Below are positions 13,464 to 18,259 of a DNA stretch of 18,259 nt, piece by piece (position 1 is the first letter of the stretch; every line of letters starts with the position of its first letter). The stretch is taken from NCBI GenBank assembly GCA_018062165.1, contig JAGOSU010000011.1, forward strand, positions 1 to 18,259. Reading direction: 5' to 3'. The translations under genes were made by a program, and so were the position numbers. Below the pieces are notes generated by a model, which was not told where the DNA came from, made no database searches, and saw only the letters and a program-made list of their open reading frames with translations. The stretch comes from Minisyncoccota bacterium (lineage in GTDB: Bacteria; Patescibacteriota; Minisyncoccia; Phycocordibacterales; Phycocordibacteraceae).

Positions 13464-13940
13464 ATGAAAGAAATTCAGAGATTAGGCGTTCCTCGCCAAG
13501 AACGTCTAACAGATATGGAAAAACAGCGCGAGAGCGCGGCTGGGTATGCCTTGCATGGGGTATTCCACAACGCGAACCATGACCTTACGAGTTTCCGCGC
13601 TGACGACTTCTTCCCTCACGGGCGCATTAGTGTACTGAGTATGATGCCGGAAAACAGTCGCTACGATTGCGCATTGCAACTTCTTGATGCCGACGGAAAG
13701 AACGTTGAGGACACGTTGGGCCCTATCTACTTCGAGCTCCCGTCTCCTAAGAGCGGGCAGCCCGTTCACCGCCTCAACAAGCAGGGGGAGGTAATTGATA
13801 GAATCCCCTACGAGCGATTCAAGACGTACTTGCGATCCCTTGGTGACGTATCTCTCGAACAGATACACGGTATTCCTACGTCATTTCCTGACCTCGAGCC
13901 ACGAATCTTTACAGTGCACATAACTAATGGAGACAAATGA
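13464..13940 (+). CDS. Unknown 158-aa protein translationally coupled to lysA
   Basis: I do not recognise this family. The protein is soluble, with no signal peptide or membrane span. Features include HGVFHNANHDLTSFRADDFFP (about 31-51), LGPIYFELPSPKSGQPVHRL (about 85-104) and a C-terminal IFTVHITNGDK. Its TGA stop overlaps the lysA ATG by four bases (ATGA), so the two are almost certainly one transcript and translation is coupled. That suggests a role linked to the lysA product, such as substrate supply, but nothing in the sequence names it. The start is less certain than others: AGGGA lies only 3 nt before the ATG, and a TGC-AATTAT box ends 8 nt before it. The tRNA-Arg gene ends 26 bp upstream and could be cotranscribed. 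Confidence 0.75.
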   Translation: MKEIQRLGVPRQERLTDMEKQRESAAGYALHGVFHNANHDLTSFRADDFFPHGRISVLSMMPENSRYDCALQLLDADGKNVEDTLGPIYFELPSPKSGQPVHRLNKQGEVIDRIPYERFKTYLRSLGDVSLEQIHGIPTSFPDLEPRIFTVHITNGDK

Positions 13941-15106
13941 TTCCTTCTGCCCTTAAGCGCTTGCGTACACCATTTTACGCATACGATCGTAGCGTCATCG
14001 AGAAGCGCTGCCGCGACCTTCGTAAATACTTTCCCGGCACGAAGATTTTCTATGCCGTTAAAGCCAACAGTAATCCGGAGCTTCTCAAGGTAATCCGAAA
14101 GGAAGGTCTTGGTATTGAGTGCGTTTCTCCTGGAGAAATCAGAGCAGGGCAGGCCGCAGGCTTCCCAAAGAGTGCAATCAGCTACACCTGTTCCAATCAG
14201 ATGGAGAGCGATCTTCTCTTCGCTGCAAAGAATGCAGGGTACGTGCACATAGATTCCTTGGTGCAGCTTGAAACTTGGGGCCGCAATAAGCTCGCGAAGG
14301 AAGTATCGTTGCGTATCAACGAAGGCATCGGCACCGGGCACCACCGCCACGTGGTGACCGGTGGACCTGACAGCAAGTTCGGCATTAGCGAGAAAGACAT
14401 TCCTGCTGCGCGCAGAATCGCAAAGAAATACGGGCTCGTAATCGTTGCTGTCGAGCAGCACATTGGCTCCAACATTCTTAACAATGATGCCGATATCTTC
14501 CTGCGATCGGTGCGCAAGCTTCTCAGAACTGCACGCAGTTTCCCAGACGTGCGGCACGTAGACTTCGGCGGAGGCTTTGGTATTCCGTACAAGCCGACAG
14601 ACAAAGCACTTAACTTAGCTGCTCTCGGAAAAGAGTTCACGAAGCTAACTGACGCCTTCAGTATGGAGCGCCCTGGTGCAACCTTTGCTCTAGAGCCCGG
14701 CCGCTACGTGGTGGCTGAGTCTGGGACGCTCTATGCTTCAGTCGTGGATCTTAAATCAACGAGCAAGCACAACTTTGTGGGAGTGAACTCAGGATTCAAT
14801 CACCTCATCCGTCCAGCCATGTACGGCTCCTATCACCCCATAGAGAACGTGAGCCGAAAGAGCCCAATGAAGACCGTCACCATCGCCGGCAACGTGTGTG
14901 AGTCTGGAGATATCTTCGCGACGAACCGTACAATTGCGAGCCCCAAAATCGGTGACATCCTCGCCATAGGAAATGCAGGCGCTTACGGCATGAGCATGGT
15001 TTCCGTCTACAACCTCCGTGAACTTCCGAGGGAAGTTCTCATCGAAAAAGGGAAGGCCCGAGATATTTCCTTCTCCCCGGAAGCACGCGTGCGAGCGAAG
15101 AAGTAG
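13937..15106 (+). CDS. lysA: Diaminopimelate decarboxylase (PLP, fold type III)
   Basis: The 389-aa protein shows the LysA/ornithine-decarboxylase fold. Diaminopimelate decarboxylase makes L-lysine from meso-DAP. Lys42 in FYAVKANSNPELLK would hold PLP. Cofactor and substrate motifs follow in order: EQHIGSNI (H175), HVDFGGGFGIPY (about 207-218), ALEPGRYVVAESG (E253, R256), NHLIRPAMYGSYHPI (about 288-302), NVCESGDIFA (C321, D325) and IGNAGAYGMSM (Y350). The RPAMYGSYH and CESGD wording favours LysA over ornithine or carboxynorspermidine decarboxylase. No other lysine-pathway gene is nearby, which is notable for a CPR genome. GGAG lies 5 nt before the ATG inside the upstream gene, so it is translated by Shine-Dalgarno plus coupling. 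Confidence 0.9.
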   Translation: MIPSALKRLRTPFYAYDRSVIEKRCRDLRKYFPGTKIFYAVKANSNPELLKVIRKEGLGIECVSPGEIRAGQAAGFPKSAISYTCSNQMESDLLFAAKNAGYVHIDSLVQLETWGRNKLAKEVSLRINEGIGTGHHRHVVTGGPDSKFGISEKDIPAARRIAKKYGLVIVAVEQHIGSNILNNDADIFLRSVRKLLRTARSFPDVRHVDFGGGFGIPYKPTDKALNLAALGKEFTKLTDAFSMERPGATFALEPGRYVVAESGTLYASVVDLKSTSKHNFVGVNSGFNHLIRPAMYGSYHPIENVSRKSPMKTVTIAGNVCESGDIFATNRTIASPKIGDILAIGNAGAYGMSMVSVYNLRELPREVLIEKGKARDISFSPEARVRAKK

Positions 15107-15130
15107 CTCTGGAAGCAGGCTGGTACGTCG

Positions 15131-15139
15131 TGGTATAGT
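15131..15139 (+). promoter_or_regulatory. Extended -10 box (TGG-TATAGT) of tRNA-Gly(GCC)
   Basis: TATAGT with upstream TGG ends 10 nt before the mature 5' end at 15150. It lies just after the lysA stop, so the tRNA can be transcribed independently of lysA. Confidence 0.65.
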
Positions 15140-15149
15140 GCCAGCCACT

Positions 15150-15220
15150 GCGGCTATCGTTTAGTGGTAGGACGCGTCCTTGCCAAGGACGAGATGGGAG
15201 TTCGATTCTCCCTAGCCGCA
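15150..15220 (+). tRNA. tRNA-Gly (anticodon GCC)
   Basis: This 71-nt cloverleaf has acceptor stem GCGGCTA/TAGCCGC and anticodon stem CGTCC/GGACG around TTGCCAA (anticodon GCC). The T loop is TTCGATT with stem GGGAG/CTCCC, and the discriminator is A. The 3' CCA is not encoded. It is followed 11 bp later by a terminator hairpin. Confidence 0.96.
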
Positions 15221-15231
15221 CCGAAATGAAG

Positions 15232-15256
15232 AAAATGGCCCTCTAAGGGCCATTTT
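15232..15256 (+). terminator. Rho-independent terminator of tRNA-Gly(GCC)
   Basis: An 11-bp perfect stem, AAAATGGCCCT (15232-15242) with its complement (15246-15256), has a 3-nt loop and ends in TTTT on the plus strand. Confidence 0.9.
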
Positions 15257-15410
15257 CAATACCTTGATAACTCTGTGGATACTGGGGATAAAGGACAAAA
15301 AGACATTGTGTAGGAATTCCTCTTTTCTCTTAAATACGCTGTATATCAAGAGGATTTCTTTAGGTCGTCTTTTATGAGGCGTCCTTCATGTGTATTCAAT
15401 AAGCGCGTTG
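15257..15410. other. AT-rich spacer with DnaA-box-like pair, TAAAGGACA and an inverted repeat
   Basis: No gene is seen. TGTGGATAC (15274-15282) and TGGGGATAA (15283-15291) are directly adjacent, and each is one base from the DnaA box TGTGGATAA. A TAAAGGACA copy (15289-15297) overlaps the second. An AT-rich stretch follows, with a 7-bp inverted repeat (TCCTCTT 15318-15324, AAGAGGA 15348-15354). The arrangement resembles a small replication-initiator binding patch, but one-mismatch boxes are weak evidence. Confidence 0.4.
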
Positions 15411-15419
15411 TGCTAGGAT
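15411..15419 (+). promoter_or_regulatory. Extended -10 box (TGC-TAGGAT) of tRNA-Pro
   Basis: TAGGAT with upstream TGC ends 8 nt before the mature tRNA 5' end at 15428. Confidence 0.6.
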
Positions 15420-15427
15420 GCGCGGAC

Positions 15428-15498
15428 CGGGCCGTAGTATACCGGTAGTACATCTGCTTTGGGAGCAGACTGACCGGGTTCGATTCCCGGCGGCCCGA
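15428..15498 (+). tRNA. tRNA-Pro (anticodon UGG)
   Basis: This 71-nt cloverleaf has acceptor stem CGGGCCG/CGGCCCG, with the C1-G72 pair typical of bacterial tRNA-Pro. The anticodon stem TCTGC/GCAGA surrounds TTTGGGA (anticodon TGG), and the T arm is CCGGG-TTCGATT-CCCGG. The 3' CCA is not encoded. It is convergent with the protease gene, with only 4 bp between them and no terminator, so protease transcripts probably run antisense through it. Confidence 0.96.
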
Positions 15499-15502
15499 CT
15501 AC

Positions 15503-16702
15503 TTAGTGAATTGCCTCCTTGATGACGTCGAGGAGCTTGGCAGCATCGTCCTCGTATCCTGAAACGAGGGCTTGAGTGTTTCCTGAGAGATACGTATCAA
15601 GATCCTTGCCCGTTTCCCGCTTAAACTCGCGGCGTATGTGGTCAATCGTGATGGCCTGGAGGTCGCGAAGTGAGAGGTCTGCGCGCACGGTGCGGGTGGT
15701 AATCGCCCCTATGAAACGGTCCTTGGCATCAAGGACACCGCCACCTGAAGAACCTTCCTGGGCAGCAGCACCTGCGTTGACCGAGAAGATGTCGGGGTTG
15801 CCCGTTACCTTTGAGAAGGTATACGCCTCCTTTATAGAACCAAAGGCGATGGTGGGGTAGAGGGAAGAGCGTATCTCAGAGCTTGTAAGGAACTCTGCCC
15901 CATAGGAACCGCTTACAATCTTGTCGCCCTCAGCAACCCGCGCGCCTACAGGAGCCAGTTTCACCGCCGTAAAGGACGCCGGGAGAGAGCCTGTGAGGCT
16001 CTTGGTTATAGCGAGGAAGGCGAAGTCGTCCTTACCGGTGCCTTTAGGACGACTGGTCACAATGGTTTCCGGGTTCTCCTCAATCCAGGTGGAGGATAGG
16101 TAGATGAGCTCAGCGTCGTAGGCGTTCTTAGCAGGGCTTCCTGTCCGTATGACGCAGTTGCCTGCGTCCTTAGTGGGGAAGTCCTCGAGGAGGAAGTTCT
16201 GAGCGACGTGGGCCACCGTGACGATGATGCCGCGAGAGTCAATAACCACGCCCGTGCCTGAGGTGCCTTGTACGTTATAGCCCTTAGCAGGGATGCAGAT
16301 GATATTCACGAGCGCACCCTTAAGGAGAGCTGTGGTCGAGGTGTGACCTCCAGGGTCTTCGGTTACCGGCAATGGCACCTCCGTATTGGTCGGAGGGATA
16401 ACAACTGGTGGAGCGACTATTACCGGAGGCCGCACGGGGGACGGTGTAGGAAAGGAGAGTGGAGGGATAGACGGGGAAGAGTCAGTCGCAATGGTGTCTT
16501 CGGCGCTCCGTAGAAGTTCGTAGATGACCTCCTCAAGAGTCGGGGGATGCACCCCAGGGTTCCAATTCTCCAAGGCTGGCATGGGAGGGGGAGCGATAGC
16601 CACCTCCTCGCGGTCTACCGCCTCGCCCATACCAAGGGCTGATGAGATAAGACCTAAAATGAGGACCGCTCCGTTAATGAGGAGTTCCTTAATGGCTTCC
16701 AT
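15503..16702 (-). CDS. Membrane-anchored trypsin-like serine protease (S1 fold, no PDZ)
   Basis: The 399-aa protein begins with an uncleaved-looking hydrophobic anchor (about 7-27, LLINGAVLILGLISSALGMG). A Pro-rich, probably extended wall-spanning linker follows (about 75-115, several PP pairs). The rest is a chymotrypsin-fold protease domain (about 128-360). The catalytic triad is visible: H165 in TVAHV, D226 in KDDFAFLAI and S319 in QEGSSGGGVLD. Unlike DegP/HtrA there is no C-terminal PDZ domain. The tail is short and helical (about 375-399). It is probably displayed outside the membrane and acts in envelope quality control or processing; the substrate is unknown. A TAGCGT box, weak but at the same 6-nt spacing as its neighbours, precedes the ATG. 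Confidence 0.9.
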   Translation of the reverse strand: MEAIKELLINGAVLILGLISSALGMGEAVDREEVAIAPPPMPALENWNPGVHPPTLEEVIYELLRSAEDTIATDSSPSIPPLSFPTPSPVRPPVIVAPPVVIPPTNTEVPLPVTEDPGGHTSTTALLKGALVNIICIPAKGYNVQGTSGTGVVIDSRGIIVTVAHVAQNFLLEDFPTKDAGNCVIRTGSPAKNAYDAELIYLSSTWIEENPETIVTSRPKGTGKDDFAFLAITKSLTGSLPASFTAVKLAPVGARVAEGDKIVSGSYGAEFLTSSEIRSSLYPTIAFGSIKEAYTFSKVTGNPDIFSVNAGAAAQEGSSGGGVLDAKDRFIGAITTRTVRADLSLRDLQAITIDHIRREFKRETGKDLDTYLSGNTQALVSGYEDDAAKLLDVIKEAIH

Positions 16703-16708
16703 GAACGT

Positions 16709-16714
16709 ACGCTA
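16709..16714 (-). promoter_or_regulatory. Putative -10 box (TAGCGT) of the protease gene
   Basis: TAGCGT fits TANNNT and ends exactly 6 nt before the ATG at 16702. The 7-mer TAGCGTA is repeated 12 bp upstream (16720-16726). This is a weak match to a standard -10 box, accepted because of its spacing. Confidence 0.4.
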
Positions 16715-16752
16715 CACCATACGCTAGAAAAGGGAACGGGCGGGCGAAGACG

Positions 16753-16761
16753 TGTCCTTTA
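16753..16761. repeat. TAAAGGACA 9-mer next to the tRNA-Gly(UCC) promoter
   Basis: TGTCCTTTA on the plus strand directly abuts the extended -10 box TGG-TATCCT. At this position a bound protein could affect transcription of the tRNA. Confidence 0.4.
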
Positions 16762-16770
16762 TGGTATCCT
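16762..16770 (+). promoter_or_regulatory. Extended -10 box (TGG-TATCCT) of tRNA-Gly(UCC)
   Basis: TATCCT with upstream TGG ends 10 nt before the mature 5' end at 16781, the same geometry as tRNA-Gly(GCC). Confidence 0.55.
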
Positions 16771-16780
16771 CGCCCCTGAA

Positions 16781-16854
16781 GCGGGATTAGTTTAATGGTA
16801 GAACATCAGTTTTCCAAACTGAGAGCAGGAGTTCGATTCTCCTATCCCGCACCA
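16781..16854 (+). tRNA. tRNA-Gly (anticodon UCC), CCA encoded
   Basis: The cloverleaf has acceptor stem GCGGGAT/ATCCCGC and anticodon stem TCAGT/ACTGA around TTTCCAA (anticodon TCC). The T arm is AGGAG-TTCGATT-CTCCT and the discriminator is A at 16851. CCA follows at 16852-16854, unlike the other three tRNA genes here. That could be chance or a true encoded CCA. With tRNA-Gly(GCC) it covers the glycine codons. A short TTTT follows, but no clear terminator hairpin. Confidence 0.96.
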
Positions 16855-16948
16855 ACGTTTTCTCCCCTCCGTGTACGCAACCTTCACCATTTCTGCATGG
16901 TATCTTTGATGTAGTGTTCACAGGGCGTGCTTTATCCGAACCGATTAA

Positions 16949-16954
16949 TACGAT
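16949..16954 (+). promoter_or_regulatory. Putative -10 box (TACGAT) of the acidic repeat protein gene
   Basis: TACGAT ends 7 nt before the ATG at 16962 and favours that start over the in-frame ATG at 16980. No -35 box is obvious. Confidence 0.4.
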
Positions 16955-16961
16955 TATCGAT

Positions 16962-18259
16962 ATGCAAAGCAATGTAATAATGAGAAAGATAGGGGCGGTG
17001 CTTACCGCCGTCGCGCTCGCGATTTCCGCGTACGCAGCTCTTGGGCCGGCATACACGGCGCACGCCGCAACGTGTACCTTCACCCGTGACCTCTACGTAG
17101 GCACGACTGGTGAGGACGTACGCTGCCTCCAGCAGTACCTAAATGCTAACGGCTACAAGATTGCCGCAAGCGGTCCTGGAGCCCCCGGCGCCGAGACGAC
17201 CATCTACGGAAGTTTGACCGGAGCTGCAGTTGCACGTTGGCAGGCCGCAAACGGTGTCACGAACAACGGCAACTTCGGCCCGGCTTCCCGCGCCAAGTTC
17301 AGCGCAATGGTTGGTGGTGGCACCACCGTTCCTCCAGTCATAGTTGGTAGCGACCAACTTCGTGCAAAGGTTGCAATCCTTGAGGCTGTTGCAGCCTACC
17401 AGGATGCCGTTGACGAGGACGGAGACGACGGCCCGCTTGAGGACGCCGTTCAGGACCTCCTCAATGCCTTCACCCAATACCTCAACGGTAGCTACGTTCA
17501 GGCAATCGCTAGCGCAAACGCCTCGACCGACAACTCCGATGAGGCAATGGGCAACAGCGATGATGACGATAACGACAGTAGCGATGCTGACGAAGGCGAC
17601 GCAGAAGATGCAATCGCTGACGCTGAGGATGCAATTGATGACGCCAATGACGCAATTGATGATTCTGATGCATCGAGCTCTGACATCGATGATGCAGAAG
17701 AGCTCGTAGCTGATGCTGAGGATTACCTCGACGACGCGAACGAGGCTCTTGATGATGAGGAGTGGGACGATGCAGTTGATGCCGCAAACGACGCGATTGA
17801 CGCGGCGGATGAGGCTAAGGACCTCGCCAACGGGGACTCAGACGATGACGACAACGATGCAGACGAGGACGAAGCGCAGGAAGCACTTGATGATGCTGAG
17901 AATGCCATCAATGACGCCGAGAACGCTATCGACGACTCAAACGCATCCGGTAGCGACATCAACGAGGCAGAGGACCTTCTCGAAGAGGCAAACGACCTCT
18001 TTGATGAAGCGGAAGATGCCTTCGATGACGAAGAGTGGGATGACGCAGTTGATCTTGCCAACGATGCAGAGGACGCAGCCGATGACGCACGCGAACTCGC
18101 GCTTGGTAACGGCGGCAGCGACGATGCTGACGAAGGCGATGCAGAGGACGCACTTGATGACGCAGACGACGCTATAAGCGAAGCTCGCGAAGATCTTGCT
18201 GACTCCAACATCTCTTCATCGGACTACAACGATGCCGATGACCTTCTCGATGAGGCAGA
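16962..18259 (+). CDS. Secreted peptidoglycan-binding protein with long acidic Asp/Ala-rich repeats (3' truncated)
   Basis: The reading frame is open to the window edge (432 codons). The N-terminus is a Sec signal peptide (MRKIGAVLTAVALAISAYA, cleavage after AHA). A PG_binding_1 domain follows at about residues 45-116 (DLYVGTTGEDVRCLQQYLN, AAVARWQAANGV, NFGPASRAKF), a module that typically attaches proteins to the cell wall. After a short helical linker, residue 208 onward is built almost only from Asp, Ala, Glu and Asn. These form repeats of 89-91 residues with a helical A-x-x-A-I/L pattern, a conserved SDI segment and DDEEWDDAV. The product is extremely acidic and probably forms helical rods outside the cell; cation binding is possible. 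Two starts are possible: ATG 16962 (box 7 nt upstream, chosen) or ATG 16980, which gives a cleaner signal peptide. Neither has a Shine-Dalgarno. Long antisense frames here are composition shadows. Confidence 0.88.
   Translation, partial: MQSNVIMRKIGAVLTAVALAISAYAALGPAYTAHAATCTFTRDLYVGTTGEDVRCLQQYLNANGYKIAASGPGAPGAETTIYGSLTGAAVARWQAANGVTNNGNFGPASRAKFSAMVGGGTTVPPVIVGSDQLRAKVAILEAVAAYQDAVDEDGDDGPLEDAVQDLLNAFTQYLNGSYVQAIASANASTDNSDEAMGNSDDDDNDSSDADEGDAEDAIADAEDAIDDANDAIDDSDASSSDIDDAEELVADAEDYLDDANEALDDEEWDDAVDAANDAIDAADEAKDLANGDSDDDDNDADEDEAQEALDDAENAINDAENAIDDSNASGSDINEAEDLLEEANDLFDEAEDAFDDEEWDDAVDLANDAEDAADDARELALGNGGSDDADEGDAEDALDDADDAISEAREDLADSNISSSDYNDADDLLDEA
17583..18259 (+). repeat. Tandem ~270-bp coding repeats (89-91 aa units)
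   Basis: Units begin at 17583, 17856 and 18123 (the last cut by the window edge). Each starts with GAT GCN GAC GA(A/G) for DADE. Unit 1 is 273 bp and unit 2 is 267 bp. Landmarks align in order: DADE at the start, then S(S/G)SDI near residue 31, DDEEWDDAVD near 57 and a Gly/Asp/Asn-rich end. DNA identity is only moderate, so the repeats are old or under protein-level selection. Confidence 0.8.

Noticed and set aside
13808..14557. 249-aa minus-strand frame over lysA
   Set aside because: Antisense to clear LysA motifs; Cys-rich composition without any family pattern.
1301..16726. Recurrent CCATACGCT near three starts (1301, 13360, 16717)
   Set aside because: Two of the three matches only reflect start or -10 context, and the contexts differ; too few copies to call a motif.
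17723..18211. 162-aa minus-strand Ser/Ala-rich frame
   Set aside because: Product of the biased GAT/GAC/GCN codons of the acidic repeats read backwards.
1..18259. Alternative genetic code with TGA as glycine (code 25)
   Set aside because: The 158-aa gene ends with TGA in a typical ATGA overlap with lysA, and no gene needs TGA readthrough to stay intact.
11544..18259. CRISPR array or mobile element explaining the repeats
   Set aside because: TAAAGGACA copies are short, unevenly spaced and in both orientations; there are no spacers, cas genes, transposase or terminal repeats.

Overview
The window looks like part of a Patescibacteria (Candidate Phyla Radiation) chromosome, most likely a Parcubacteria/Paceibacteria-type genome. 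This is inferred from gene style, not from a marker phylogeny. Two envelope proteins point this way. One is a secreted protein with an N-terminal peptidoglycan-binding domain followed by repeats. The other is a 1341-residue surface protein with a Gly run, GGEVAGA motifs and a C-terminal membrane anchor. Other signs are compact intergenic gaps, very short or absent 5' leaders, and mostly CCA-less tRNA genes beside a cca gene. TGA is used as a stop codon (13938-13940), so the standard code fits and the Gly-UGA code of some CPR lineages does not. There is no phage, IS element or CRISPR array.

Layout. 1-2066 (minus strand): the 5' tip of a possible gene, an NYN-domain nuclease-like protein, rpsO with promoter and terminator, and a slipin gene followed by a 93-aa unknown. 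2129-4791 (plus): a Xer-type tyrosine recombinase, an AT-richer unknown gene and a D-amino-acid-oxidase-family flavoprotein. 4799-6552 (minus): a D-2-hydroxyacid-dehydrogenase-fold protein lacking its three usual catalytic residues, then an isopenicillin-N-synthase-like Fe(II) oxygenase. 6613-10638 (minus): the giant surface protein. 10752-11543 (plus): xthA. 11544-11861: a 318-bp non-coding region. 11862-13325 (minus): cca. 13366-15220 (plus): tRNA-Arg(UCG), a 158-aa unknown overlapping lysA by 4 bp, and tRNA-Gly(GCC). 15257-15410: AT-rich spacer. Then tRNA-Pro(UGG), a minus-strand trypsin-like protease, tRNA-Gly(UCC), and the start of a very acidic repeat protein that runs off the window.

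The most striking signals are non-coding. (1) Five near-consensus ParB-binding (parS) sites lie within 0.7 kb (11704-12380), three of them next to the 3' end of cca and two inside it. (2) The 9-mer TAAAGGACA occurs eight times between 11.5 and 16.8 kb and nowhere else that I could find. Four of the copies form inverted pairs beside a DnaA-box-like sequence, and another copy abuts two back-to-back DnaA-box-like sequences at 15.27 kb. (3) An 88-bp nested three-stem element lies between the parS sites. Together these suggest a chromosome-segregation centromere and an origin-proximal location. (4) At least seven genes carry a TANNNT box exactly 6 nt before the start codon, which predicts leaderless mRNAs. 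All four tRNA genes have an extended TGnTANNNT box only 8-10 nt before the mature 5' end.

How the genes fit together: rpsO, cca and the tRNAs serve translation, and xthA and the recombinase serve DNA maintenance. The slipin, protease, surface protein and peptidoglycan-binding protein are envelope functions. The DAAO-family, dehydrogenase-fold and oxygenase genes form a small redox patch whose substrates cannot be read from sequence.
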